A stretch of DNA of 64,000 nucleotides from NCBI GenBank assembly GCA_934591815.1, contig CAKTPV010000002.1:1-64000 (forward strand), read 5' to 3'. Below, one piece after another: positions 16,751 to 25,548 of this stretch; within the stretch, counting starts at the first letter, position 1, and the number at the start of each line of letters is the position of its first letter. This stretch comes from an uncultured Oscillospiraceae bacterium (GTDB lineage: Bacteria > Bacillota > Clostridia > Oscillospirales > Oscillospiraceae). Under the pieces are notes generated by a model that was not told the origin of the DNA, ran no database searches, and worked only from the letters and a program-made list of their open reading frames with translations. A program made the position numbers and the translations under genes.

Positions 16751-17749
16751 ATGGGTTTTATGGAGATCGTGCTGCCGCTGGTGGTCAGCTTTGTCATCAC
16801 CGCCGCGGCGGGCCGGCTGCTGATCCCGGCGCTGCGGCGGCTGAAGGCCGGGCAGTCCATCAAGGAGATCGGCCCCACGTGGCACATGACGAAGCAGGGT
16901 ACCCCCACCATGGGCGGCGTGATGTTCATCATCGGCATCGGCATCACCATTCTGGCGCTGGGGTGGCGGCACATGATGGCAGGTGAGTTTGCCCATCTGT
17001 ACGTCTATCTCTTCGCGCTGGTGTTCGGCGCCATCGGATTTATCGACGACTATCAGAAGGTGAAGCACCACCACAACACCGGCTTGACGGCGCTGCAAAA
17101 GTTTGCCTTGCAGCTGGCGGCGGCGGTGGCGTTTCTGTGTCTGATGCGGCTTGAGGGACTGCTGACCCCCAATCTCTATATCCCCTTCTGGAACACCCAT
17201 CTGGTGCTGCCGTGGCCGGTGTACCTCATCTTCGCCGCCTTCGTCATCGTGGGTACGGTGAACGCCGTCAACATCACCGACGGTCTGGACGGTCTCAGCA
17301 CCAGCGTCACCATCCCCGTGGCGGTCTTTTTCACGGTCATGGCGGTGGTCTGGCCGGGCTTTGCCCAGCTTGGCACGTTTTCCGCCGCTATGGCAGGCGG
17401 TCTGGGGGGCTTCCTGCTGTATAACCACTACCCCGCCAAGGTGTTCATGGGCGACACCGGCTCCCTGTTTCTGGGCGGCGCGGTGGCGGCGCTGGCATTT
17501 GCCTACGATATGCCGCTGGTGCTGCTGCTGGTGGGCATCGTCTATATCTGCGAGACCCTGTCGGATATCATCCAGGTGACATACTTCAAGCTGACCCACG
17601 GCAAGCGCATCTTCAAGATGGCGCCGCTGCACCATCACTTCGAGATGTGCGGCTGGAAGGAGACGAAGATCGTGGCGGTGTTCTCCACCGTCAGCGCACT
17701 GTTCTGCCTGCTGGCCTACTTCGCCGTGTACCAGCGCTTCAGCTTCTAA
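16751..17749 (+). CDS. mraY: phospho-N-acetylmuramoyl-pentapeptide transferase MraY
   Basis: Makes lipid I by moving phospho-MurNAc-pentapeptide to undecaprenyl phosphate. The 332-residue protein has about ten membrane helices. Conserved parts include GTPTMGG after helix 1, the DDYQK aspartates, VNITDGLDGL, and MAPLHHHFE near the C-terminus with the HHH motif. The ATG at 16751 has GGAAGGAG 11 bases upstream; a second ATG nine bases later is an alternative. Confidence 0.96.
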   Translation: MGFMEIVLPLVVSFVITAAAGRLLIPALRRLKAGQSIKEIGPTWHMTKQGTPTMGGVMFIIGIGITILALGWRHMMAGEFAHLYVYLFALVFGAIGFIDDYQKVKHHHNTGLTALQKFALQLAAAVAFLCLMRLEGLLTPNLYIPFWNTHLVLPWPVYLIFAAFVIVGTVNAVNITDGLDGLSTSVTIPVAVFFTVMAVVWPGFAQLGTFSAAMAGGLGGFLLYNHYPAKVFMGDTGSLFLGGAVAALAFAYDMPLVLLLVGIVYICETLSDIIQVTYFKLTHGKRIFKMAPLHHHFEMCGWKETKIVAVFSTVSALFCLLAYFAVYQRFSF

Positions 17750-17784
17750 AAAAACACTACGCAGTCGGGAGAGGAGGGACAGCC

Positions 17785-18990
17785 GTGACCCGCGACGAAT
17801 ACCGGGCACAGAAGGCCGCCAAGGAGCGGATGCGCCGGACGGAGCAAAAGCACAAGCAGGCTGCCAAGGGCTCCATGGATGTCCCCTTCCTCATCCTGAC
17901 GCTGCTGCTGACGGTGGTCGGCCTGATCATGCTGTTCTCCGCCAGCTTTCCCCGCGCCTACTACGACACGGGGGACGGCACCTACTACTTCAAGCGGCAG
18001 GCACTGTTTGCCGCGGTGGGCCTGGTTGCCATGTTCGTGGTGGGCAAGGTCAACTATCAGCGCTGGCGGGGCGCGTCCCGTATGCTGGTGGGTCTGGCGC
18101 TTTTCCTGCTGATCCTGGTCATTATCCCCCACAACCCGCTGGCCATCACCGCCAACAGAGCCACCCGCTGGCTGGGTATCGAGGGTGTGCTCTCTTTCCA
18201 GCCGTCGGAGATCGCCAAGCTGGCGGTCATCGTCTACTTCTCCGACACCATCTCGAAGAAACGGGAGAAAATGCTGACGTGGCGGCAGGGCATCCTGCCC
18301 TATGTGGCGCTGCTGGGCGTCATCTCCGTGCTGATGATGCTGGAGCCCCACCTGTCCGGCACGGTGCTGATCCTGTGTACCGGCGCGGTGCTGATGATCG
18401 TAGGCGGTATTCAGGCCTGGCTGGTAGCCGCCGGCATCGGCGGCGTGGGTGCTGTGGGCTTTCTGTTTGTCAAGCTGGCGGAAAAGGGCATCATCAAGTA
18501 CGGCTCCGCCCGTATTGCCATGTGGCACGACCCGTGGCTGGACTACTCCGGCGACGGCTATCAGCTGGCGCAGAGCCTGATCACCATCGGCTCCGGCGGC
18601 CTGCTGGGCGTGGGATTGGGACGCAGCCGCCAGAAGTTCCTGTACCTGCCTGAGCAGTACAACGACTTTATCTTCTCCGTGGTGTGCGAGGAGCTGGGTC
18701 TGATCGGCGCCTGCGTTATCATGCTTATCTTCGCCCTGCTGATCCTGCGGGGCTTCTGGATCGCCCTCCACGCCCGCGACCGGTTCGGCGCGCTGCTGGT
18801 GGTGGGCATCATGACCCATCTGGCCTTGCAGACCTTCCTGAACATCGCGGTGGTCTCCGGCTTCGTGCCCACCACCGGTATCTCCCTGCCCTTCTTCAGC
18901 TACGGCGGCACAGCGCTGTGCTTGCAGCTGGTGGAAATGGGCATCGTGCTCAGCGTATCCCGGCAGATCCCCGCGCCCAAGGCGGGATAA
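17785..18990 (+). CDS. ftsW: SEDS peptidoglycan glycosyltransferase FtsW
   Basis: FtsW polymerises lipid II at the septum together with its class B penicillin-binding protein partner, here the ftsI product. The 401-residue protein has a basic N-terminal tail of about 30 residues and around ten membrane helices. Family marks include QPSEIAKLAVI, the extracellular loop with the catalytic-site aspartate region, and PTTGISLPFFSYGGT near the C-terminus. GTG at 17785 follows GGGAGAGGAGGG. It sits directly after mraY with only 35 bases between, leaving no room for murD. Confidence 0.94.
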   Translation: MTRDEYRAQKAAKERMRRTEQKHKQAAKGSMDVPFLILTLLLTVVGLIMLFSASFPRAYYDTGDGTYYFKRQALFAAVGLVAMFVVGKVNYQRWRGASRMLVGLALFLLILVIIPHNPLAITANRATRWLGIEGVLSFQPSEIAKLAVIVYFSDTISKKREKMLTWRQGILPYVALLGVISVLMMLEPHLSGTVLILCTGAVLMIVGGIQAWLVAAGIGGVGAVGFLFVKLAEKGIIKYGSARIAMWHDPWLDYSGDGYQLAQSLITIGSGGLLGVGLGRSRQKFLYLPEQYNDFIFSVVCEELGLIGACVIMLIFALLILRGFWIALHARDRFGALLVVGIMTHLALQTFLNIAVVSGFVPTTGISLPFFSYGGTALCLQLVEMGIVLSVSRQIPAPKAG

Positions 18991-19541
18991 CGCGCCTGCG
19001 AAAATGCTCCGTCTCCGACGGCCCCATTTCTTTCAGCAGCGAAAGAAATAGGGGAAAGAATGCCGCCAAAAACCAATGGTTTTTGGATTTCCTTTCGCCG
19101 CTGGCCGGTGCGTTCCGATCCGTCCGAAATATGGAATCAACGTATTTCTCTGTACGCTGCCGCTTTTGGTCTGAAATGCGCCGTGGTCTGCTTCTTTCGT
19201 GTTCTGCGGCTCTCCGAGCCGCACCGACACTTGCCGCCGATAGCGGCAAGTGCGCGATTTGATAATCGCCAAAACGGTAGGGCGGCATACGCCTACATTT
19301 TGCAATTCCAGCGGCAGCGGAGATAGACGCAGGTCAATGCCACATTTCGGGTGGCTCGTGCCTTGCCGCGTCCGCGTGGTGTGCAGGACGGTGAGGACGA
19401 TGTGCGGGGCGCGGCGGAAGTCTTGAAACCGCAGGTTTTAAGCAGTCCTTTTGGTCACTTTTGGGACTGCGGCCAAAAGTGACCCGCGCCGGGGCGCGGA
19501 ACGCCTCACGGCGGCAAAATCCGACAACAAACCGTATCTTT
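18991..19541. repeat. palindrome mosaic between ftsW and murG
   Basis: This non-coding stretch contains at least six strong inverted repeats: CCCCATTTCTTTC/GAAAGAAATAGGGG (19022-19054), CCAAAAACC/GGTTTTTGG (19066-19086), GCGGCTC/GAGCCGC (19206-19222), CACTTGCCGC/GCGGCAAGTG (19228-19252), GCGATT/AATCGC (19254-19269) and GGTCACTTTTGG/CCAAAAGTGACC (19453-19484). None has a clear U-tract. It looks like an accumulation of REP-like intergenic units. Reading frames across it have no family resemblance and I reject them. Confidence 0.75.
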
Positions 19542-19570
19542 TTGTCAAAAAATTACGGAACGTATATAAA
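19542..19570 (+). promoter_or_regulatory. murG promoter
   Basis: TTGTCA (19542-19547), 17-base spacer, TATAAA (19565-19570), 20 bases before the murG ATG. A strong match that restores transcription after the palindrome mosaic. Confidence 0.75.
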
Positions 19571-19590
19571 AACAGCAAGAGGAGTTTGCA

Positions 19591-20709
19591 ATGAGAGTCA
19601 TTTTCACCTGCGGAGGCACCGCGGGACACGTCAATCCGGCGCTGGCGCTGGCGGGGCTTATGCGCCAGCGCGACCCCCAGACCGCCGTGCTGTTCGTGGG
19701 TACGCCCGACGGCATGGAGCGGGAGCTGGCGGCCAAGGCGGGCTACGACTACGCCGCCGTGGAGGTCAGCAGCTTCCGCCGCTCCATGAAGCCGGAGGCG
19801 GTGCGCCACAACCTCCACGCAGTAGGTGCGCTGGTTCGATCGCGGAAGACCGCCAAGGCCATTCTGCGGGAGTTCAAGCCCGATCTGGTGGTGGGAACCG
19901 GCGGCTACGCCAGTTTCCCCATGGTGCGGGCCGCGTCGCTGGCCCACATCCCCACGGCGGTGCACGAGAGCAATTCTGTGCCCGGCCTGACCACCAAGAT
20001 GCTGGAGGATTTCGCGGACGTCATCATGGTGGGTTTTGAGGACTGCCGGCAGCACTACCGCCACCCGGAGCGCATCATGGTCACCGGTACCCCGGTGCGG
20101 GGCGACTTCTTCACCAAAACGCCGGAGGAGGCGCGGCAGGAGTTGGGCTTTGACGACGGGCGGCCTGTTGTGGTATCCTTTTGGGGCAGTTTGGGCGCCA
20201 GCCATATGAACGAGGCCATGCTGGACTTTTTCGAGGAGGAGCGGAAAAACGGCTTCCCCTTCCACCATATCCACGCCGTCGGCAAGGGCGGCTGGCCGGC
20301 AATGGAAAGTGCTTTACAGCAGCGTGGGCTGAACGACTGCCCCGCGCTGGACGTGCGGCAGTATATCTATAACATGGCCACGGTGATGCGCGGCGCCGAT
20401 CTGGTGATCTGCCGGGCGGGCGCCTCCACCATCAGCGAGCTGACGGCGCTGGGGATGCCCGCGATCATGGTGCCGTCCCCCTACGTCACCAACAACCATC
20501 AGGAGAAGAACGCCCGCCTGCTGGAGGCCCACGGCGGCGCGGAGGTGCTGCTGGAGCGCGAGGCCAACGGCGCGGCACTGTACCGTGCCGCGGCGGACAT
20601 CCTGCGCTCCCCCGACAAGCAGGCGCGGATGAAGCAGGGTATGCTCTCGCTGGGCATCCCTGACGCCACGGAGCGGATCTACGAGACAGTCATGGCGCTG
20701 GTCAAGTAA
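19591..20709 (+). CDS. murG: UDP-GlcNAc:lipid I transferase MurG
   Basis: Peripheral membrane GT-B glycosyltransferase that converts lipid I to lipid II. The 372-residue protein has the glycine-rich loop GGTAGHVNPALALA at 8-21, GTGGYASFP, and the C-terminal UDP-GlcNAc site ICRAGASTISEL. The ATG follows AAGAGGAG. It lies after the long palindrome-rich gap and just downstream of its own promoter. Confidence 0.96.
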   Translation: MRVIFTCGGTAGHVNPALALAGLMRQRDPQTAVLFVGTPDGMERELAAKAGYDYAAVEVSSFRRSMKPEAVRHNLHAVGALVRSRKTAKAILREFKPDLVVGTGGYASFPMVRAASLAHIPTAVHESNSVPGLTTKMLEDFADVIMVGFEDCRQHYRHPERIMVTGTPVRGDFFTKTPEEARQELGFDDGRPVVVSFWGSLGASHMNEAMLDFFEEERKNGFPFHHIHAVGKGGWPAMESALQQRGLNDCPALDVRQYIYNMATVMRGADLVICRAGASTISELTALGMPAIMVPSPYVTNNHQEKNARLLEAHGGAEVLLEREANGAALYRAAADILRSPDKQARMKQGMLSLGIPDATERIYETVMALVK

Positions 20710-20780
20710 GCACATTCACACCCTGCCCCTGTCCCCTCATACAATGTCGTACAGCGACTATGAAGGGCGGGAGGGGTTTT

Positions 20781-22037
20781 ATGGGGTCTATCACCATAGA
20801 GGGAGGCCACCGGCTGGGCGGCGACGTAACGGTGCAGGGGGCCAAGAACAGTGTGCTGCCCATTCTGGCAGCCACGCTGCTGGGCGGCGGCGAATGCCGC
20901 ATCCGGCGGTGTCCGCATCTGAGCGATGTGGACGCGGCGGCGGATATCCTGCGGTACTTAGGGTGCAAGGTGGACTGGTCGGACGGCGACCTGCTGGTGG
21001 ACAGCCGGGTGCTGACACGGTGCGACATCCCCCAGACGCTGATGCGGCGGATGCGCTCATCGGTCATCTTTTTGGGGGCGATCCTGGCCCGCTGCGGCTG
21101 GGCGGAGCTGAGCTATCCCGGCGGCTGCGAGCTGGGGCCGCGGCCCATTGATCTGCATCTGGCGGCGCTGCGGACGCTGGGCGCGTCCATCGAGGAGCGC
21201 GGCGGCAAGCTGTACTGTCAGGCGCGGCATCTGACCGGTGGGCAGATCGTGCTGGCCATCCCCAGTGTCGGTGCCACGGAGAATGCCATGCTGGCGGCCT
21301 GCGGTGCGGAGGGCGCCACCGTCATCACCAACGCGGCGCGGGAGCCGGAGATCGTGGATCTACAGAATTTCCTGTGCGCCTGCGGCGCGGAGGTGCGGGG
21401 CGCGGGCGGCTCGGTCATCACCGTGGAAGGCAAACGGCCGCTCCACGGGTGCAGCCACCGGGTCATTGCGGATCGCATCGTGGCCGCCACCTACCTGTGC
21501 GCGGGAGCGGCGGCCGGCGGCGATATCCTGCTGCGGCAGGCGGACTGCCGGCACCTGGCCACCGTGACCACCGCTTTGCAGCAGGCGGGCTGCCGCATCG
21601 ACTGCGGCGAGGAGGATATCCGGCTGCGCAGCGAGGGGCGCTTGCAGGCGGTAACGCCGGTACGCACCGCCCCCTATCCGGGGTTCCCCACCGACTGTCA
21701 GGCCATTCTGATGGCGGCGCTGCTGCGGAGCCAAGGAACCACGGTCTTTGTGGAGAACATTTTCGAGAGCCGCTACCGCCATGTGGCGGAGCTGCAGCGC
21801 ATGGGCGCGGACATCCGGGTAGAGGGCCGGGTGGCGGTGGTATGCGGCGTGGAGCGGCTCCACGGGGCGGACGTATTATCCGCCGACCTGCGGGGCGGCG
21901 CGGCGCTGGTCATCGCGGCCTTGCAGGCGGAGGGACAATCCTCTATACATCGGACACATCACATTCAGCGCGGATACGCGGATCTCACCGGCGATCTGGC
22001 ACGGTTGGGCGCCCGTATCCGGGCAGACGGCAAGTAA
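20781..22037 (+). CDS. murA: UDP-N-acetylglucosamine 1-carboxyvinyltransferase MurA
   Basis: First committed enzyme of peptidoglycan synthesis: adds enolpyruvate from PEP to UDP-GlcNAc. The 418-residue product starts with the EPSP-synthase fold marker GGHRLGGDVTVQGAKNS. The catalytic cysteine, target of fosfomycin, is C116 in PGGCELGPRPID. ATG at 20781 follows GGGAGGGG at good spacing. Its place between murG and ftsQ occurs in many Clostridia. It starts 71 bases after murG. Confidence 0.93.
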   Translation: MGSITIEGGHRLGGDVTVQGAKNSVLPILAATLLGGGECRIRRCPHLSDVDAAADILRYLGCKVDWSDGDLLVDSRVLTRCDIPQTLMRRMRSSVIFLGAILARCGWAELSYPGGCELGPRPIDLHLAALRTLGASIEERGGKLYCQARHLTGGQIVLAIPSVGATENAMLAACGAEGATVITNAAREPEIVDLQNFLCACGAEVRGAGGSVITVEGKRPLHGCSHRVIADRIVAATYLCAGAAAGGDILLRQADCRHLATVTTALQQAGCRIDCGEEDIRLRSEGRLQAVTPVRTAPYPGFPTDCQAILMAALLRSQGTTVFVENIFESRYRHVAELQRMGADIRVEGRVAVVCGVERLHGADVLSADLRGGAALVIAALQAEGQSSIHRTHHIQRGYADLTGDLARLGARIRADGK

Positions 22038-22050
22038 GGAGCTTCAGGTC

Positions 22051-22809
22051 ATGGCACGACGCAGACGGTACAATCGCAAACGGCGGCGGGGAAGCTTTGC
22101 CTTCCTCTATAAGCTGCTGGCCTTTGTGCTGATCTGCGGCGCCATCGGCCTTGCACTGGCCATGTTTTTCAAGGTCGAGGATATTGAGGTCAATGGCAAC
22201 AGCCGCTACTCCAAGGAGCAGATCGTGGCGGCGGCGGAGGTCAAGCTGGGGGACAACCTGTTCCTGCTGAACAAGTACGACGCAGCGGCCCGCATCCGCC
22301 AACAGCTCCCCTATGTGGAGACGGTACAATTCCGGCGGATGCTGCCCAACAAGCTGGTGTTACAGGTCACGGAGTGCCGGGACCCGGTGGCCATCAAGCA
22401 GGACGGCACGGTGTACCTGCTGTGCAACAAGGGGAACATCGTGGACACCGTCAGCGCCGCCAAGTGGAGCCAGTACATCCAGATCGAGGGGCTGACGCTG
22501 CTGGACCCGCAGGTAGGCAGCGAGGCACGGGCCTCCGCCACCCAGCAGATGGTGCTGGAGCGGCTGCTGGAGATACTGGCGCTGCTGGAGAAAAAAGGGA
22601 TGCTGCATCAGGTGCAGGCCATCGACCTGTCCGACGCATCCCGCATCACCATGCGGTATATGAGCCGGTTCGACGTGCAGTTTTTGTGGGACGCGGACTT
22701 TGACTACAAGCTGGATTATCTGGCGGCGGTGGTGGACAGGCTGGAGGACAACGAAAAGGGCTCCATCGACATGACCCAGGAGGGTAAGGCCAGCTTTATC
22801 CCCGGGTAA
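22051..22809 (+). CDS. ftsQ: cell division protein FtsQ/DivIB
   Basis: A 252-residue single-pass protein of the divisome that joins FtsL and DivIC. The N-terminus is very basic (MARRRRYNRKRRR), then one membrane helix at about 19-42, then an extracellular POTRA domain beginning FKVEDIEVNGNSRYS and a beta domain. The segment LPNKLVLQVTECRDPVA is characteristic. It begins 13 bases after murA. Confidence 0.9.
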   Translation: MARRRRYNRKRRRGSFAFLYKLLAFVLICGAIGLALAMFFKVEDIEVNGNSRYSKEQIVAAAEVKLGDNLFLLNKYDAAARIRQQLPYVETVQFRRMLPNKLVLQVTECRDPVAIKQDGTVYLLCNKGNIVDTVSAAKWSQYIQIEGLTLLDPQVGSEARASATQQMVLERLLEILALLEKKGMLHQVQAIDLSDASRITMRYMSRFDVQFLWDADFDYKLDYLAAVVDRLEDNEKGSIDMTQEGKASFIPG

Positions 22810-22842
22810 TGGGAAAAAGATGAGCAAATTCCGTGGGAACAC

Positions 22843-22871
22843 TTGACGGGTCTTTGATTCCGTAATACAAT
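22843..22871 (+). promoter_or_regulatory. ftsZ promoter
   Basis: TTGACG (22843-22848), 17-base spacer, TACAAT (22866-22871), between ftsQ and ftsZ. The same boxes with the same spacing occur before nfnA. Confidence 0.75.
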
Positions 22872-22938
22872 ACAAGATATAGCATTCACGCACAGAGAAA
22901 CTGTCTTTTCGATACAAATTGTGGCAGGAGGAACCAAC

Positions 22939-24051
22939 ATGGCTTTTGGATTGGAAACCGGGCCGGAAAACGTCGTCAGCATCAAGGTAGTCGGCGTTGG
23001 CGGCGGCGGCAATAACGTGGTCAACCGCATGGTGCGCTCCGGCGCACAGGGCGTGGACTTTGTGGCAGTCAACACGGACAAGCAGGCGCTGAACGCCTCC
23101 AGTGCGAATTATAAAATTCAGATCGGCGAGAAGCTCACCGGCGGCAAGGGCGCCGGCTCCAATCCCGAGGTGGGCCGCAAGGCCGCCGAGGAGAGCCGCA
23201 ACCAGATCGCCAAGGCGCTGGAGAGCACTGACATGGTGTTCATCACTGCCGGCATGGGCGGCGGCACCGGCACCGGCGCGGCGCCGGTGGTGGCGGAGAT
23301 CGCCCGCGAGGCGGGTCTCCTCACCGTGGGCGTGGTGACGAAGCCCTTCGGCTTTGAGGGGCGGCGGCGCATGACCCAGGCGGAGCAGGGCATCGAGGAG
23401 CTGCGCAGCAAGGTGGACTCGCTGGTCATCATCCCCAACGAGCGTCTGAAGTACGCCACCGACCAGAAGATCACGTTTGCCAACGCCTTTGAGATCGCCG
23501 ACGATGTGCTGCGTCAGGCCGTACAGTCCATCTCCGACCTCATCCGTGACACCGGCTTTATCAATCTGGACTTTGCCGACGTGACGGCCATCATGAAGGA
23601 CGCCGGTCTTGCCCACATGGGCGTGGGCCGCGCTGCCGGCAAGGGCAAGGCCGAGGAGGCCGCCCGTATGGCCATCTCCTCCCCCCTGCTGGAGACCTCT
23701 ATCAACGGCGCCAAGGGCGTGCTCATCAATGTCACCGGCTCCATGGACATTGGTCTGGAGGAGGTGGAGCAGGCCGCCACGCTGGTGCAGCAGGCCGTGC
23801 ATCCCGATGCGCTCACCATCTTCGGCGCCACCTTCGACGAGACGCTGGACGACGAGATCCGCGTCACCGTCATCGCCACCGGCTTCGACGAGGAGCAGCA
23901 GGAGGCACGCATCCTCTCCACTCCCGCTGCGGAGGCGGAGAAAAAGCCCGCGCTTCAGCCTCTGGACGAGGTGCAGGGCGAACGGGCGCAGGATGAGATG
24001 GACAAGTCCTTCGACGAGATCCTGCGGATCTTCAACAAGGACAAGTTCTGA
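22939..24051 (+). CDS. ftsZ: cell division GTPase FtsZ
   Basis: Tubulin homologue that forms the Z ring. The 370-residue product has the nucleotide-binding [13 protein letters not shown] near the N-terminus, the tubulin signature [11 protein letters not shown] at about 105-115, and the T7 loop NLDFADV. The short C-terminal peptide is [12 protein letters not shown], the clostridial form of the anchor-binding tail. ATG at 22939 follows AGGAGGA; the upstream GTG at 22921 precedes that site. Own promoter and strong terminator make it the last gene of the cluster. Confidence 0.97.
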   Translation: MAFGLETGPENVVSIKVVGVGGGGNNVVNRMVRSGAQGVDFVAVNTDKQALNASSANYKIQIGEKLTGGKGAGSNPEVGRKAAEESRNQIAKALESTDMVFITAGMGGGTGTGAAPVVAEIAREAGLLTVGVVTKPFGFEGRRRMTQAEQGIEELRSKVDSLVIIPNERLKYATDQKITFANAFEIADDVLRQAVQSISDLIRDTGFINLDFADVTAIMKDAGLAHMGVGRAAGKGKAEEAARMAISSPLLETSINGAKGVLINVTGSMDIGLEEVEQAATLVQQAVHPDALTIFGATFDETLDDEIRVTVIATGFDEEQQEARILSTPAAEAEKKPALQPLDEVQGERAQDEMDKSFDEILRIFNKDKF

Positions 24052-24065
24052 GAAAACAACATACA

Positions 24066-24098
24066 CAGGCTCTCCGGCATTGCCGGAGAGCCTGTTTT
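24066..24098 (+). terminator. terminator after ftsZ
   Basis: CAGGCTCTCCGGC (24066-24078) pairs perfectly with GCCGGAGAGCCTG (24082-24094), then TTTT. Confidence 0.9.
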
Positions 24099-24100
24099 AC

Positions 24101-24134
24101 GGCGCTTGCAGGGTGCAGTCCGTCTGCAAGCGCC
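24101..24134. other. inverted repeat downstream of the ftsZ terminator
   Basis: GGCGCTTGCAG (24101-24111) and CTGCAAGCGCC (24124-24134) are perfect inverted copies. No T-run follows. It may be a second transcription barrier or a protein site before the pyr promoter. Confidence 0.45.
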
Positions 24135-24219
24135 CCCGGTAAACCAGGTATCCACCGTTTCCCGCGCCGCAGCAAAGCTCCACGCGCTACGCAAATCCCT
24201 AATGTCTGGTATTCTCCCC

Positions 24220-24248
24220 TTGACAACGGGGGTTTTGCATGGTATCAT
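24220..24248 (+). promoter_or_regulatory. pyr operon promoter
   Basis: TTGACA (24220-24225), 17-base spacer, TATCAT (24243-24248). CCCC and GGGG flank the -35 box (CCCCTTGACAACGGGG), a short dyad that could be an operator. The leader to pyrC is only about 30 bases, so there is no room for a PyrR-type attenuator. Confidence 0.75.
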
Positions 24249-24285
24249 GTCAAAAATTCTGGAATTCTGGAGGAGTGTGAGGAAA

Positions 24286-25548
24286 TTGTCGTTGGCTTTT
24301 GGGGATGCTTTTGCCGTGCAGCGGGACACCTTTTCCGGCAATGATTTTCCTATTTCCGCTGGGGATGGTGTTTCTATCAGCGGGCATGATTTTTCCGATT
24401 TTGTTGTTTTACCTGGCTTTGTCGATGTACACGTACATCTTCGGGAGCCGGGTTTTTCTTATAAGGAGACGATCCGCACCGGCACGCTGGCGGCGGCGCG
24501 GGGCGGCTACACCACTGTCTGCGCCATGCCCAACCTGAACCCCGTGCCGGACAGTGCGGCGCACTTACAGGCACAACTCGACCTTATCCGCGCAGGCGCC
24601 GCCGTCCGCGTCCTGCCCTACGGTGCGATCACCGTGGGACAGCAGGGTGCGGAGCTGGCCGCGCTGGAGGAGCTGGCGCCGTATGTGGCCGCCTTCTCCG
24701 ACGACGGGCGAGGCGTACAGGATGACGACATGATGCGCTGCGCCATGCGGAAGGCCAAGGAGCTGGGCAAGCTCATCGTGGCCCACTGCGAGGATAATTC
24801 GCTGCTGCGGGGCGGCTACATCCACGACGGGGCGTATGCCCGCGCCCACGGCCACCGGGGCATCTGCTCGGAGAGCGAGTGGCGGCAGATCCAGCGGGAT
24901 CTGGCGCTGGTGCGGGAGACAGGCTGCGGCTACCATGTCTGCCACATCTCCACCAAGGAGAGTGTGGATCTGATCCGGCGCGCCAAGGCGAAGGGTCTGG
25001 ATGTGACCTGTGAGACCGCCCCCCACTATCTGCTGCTGGACGACGCCATGCTGGAGGAGGACGGCCGCTTTAAGATGAACCCCCCGCTGCGGGACAAGTC
25101 CGACCGGGAGGCACTGCTGGCGGGGCTGGCGGACGGCACCATCGACATGATCGCCACCGACCACGCGCCCCACAGCGCGGAGGAAAAGAGCCGCGGCCTG
25201 GAGAAAAGCGCCATGGGCATCGTGGGCCTTGAGACGGCCTTTCCCCTGCTGTATACCTACCTTGTCAAGCCCGGCGTCCTCTCCCTCGACAAGCTGGTGG
25301 CGCTGCTGCACACCAATCCCTGCCGCCGCTTTGGTATCCCCACCGGCGGAACAGGTTGTGCAGCCGAGGACTTTACGGTATTCGATCTGCACGCGGCATA
25401 CACCATCGACCCGGAGGAATTCCAGTCCATGGGCCGTGCCACGCCCTTTGCCGGATGGACGGTACAGGGCCGCTGCCTGCTGACCGTGGCAGGCGGCAAG
25501 GTCGCCTGGCGCGACGAAGCACTCTGCACAGGAGGATCCCACACATGA
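24286..25548 (+). CDS. pyrC: dihydroorotase PyrC
   Basis: Zinc amidohydrolase that closes carbamoyl-aspartate to dihydroorotate, third step of pyrimidine synthesis. The 420-residue product has the metal motif DVHVHLREPG, MPNLNPVPD, a histidine in VAHCEDN, CHIST and DHAPHS with the catalytic aspartate. TTG at 24286 is chosen because GGAGGAG (24269-24275) lies ten bases upstream; GTG at 24277 is too close to it, and longer versions begin before the promoter. The gene ends in an ATGA overlap with pyrK. Confidence 0.9.
   Translation: MSLAFGDAFAVQRDTFSGNDFPISAGDGVSISGHDFSDFVVLPGFVDVHVHLREPGFSYKETIRTGTLAAARGGYTTVCAMPNLNPVPDSAAHLQAQLDLIRAGAAVRVLPYGAITVGQQGAELAALEELAPYVAAFSDDGRGVQDDDMMRCAMRKAKELGKLIVAHCEDNSLLRGGYIHDGAYARAHGHRGICSESEWRQIQRDLALVRETGCGYHVCHISTKESVDLIRRAKAKGLDVTCETAPHYLLLDDAMLEEDGRFKMNPPLRDKSDREALLAGLADGTIDMIATDHAPHSAEEKSRGLEKSAMGIVGLETAFPLLYTYLVKPGVLSLDKLVALLHTNPCRRFGIPTGGTGCAAEDFTVFDLHAAYTIDPEEFQSMGRATPFAGWTVQGRCLLTVAGGKVAWRDEALCTGGSHT

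Noticed and set aside
18991..19590. Several short open frames of 60 to 110 codons between ftsW and murG
   Set aside because: They cross the palindromes, lack ribosome binding sites and have no similarity to known families.
24249..24285. A PyrR-binding attenuator before pyrC
   Set aside because: The leader is only about 30 bases long and contains no terminator/antiterminator pair.
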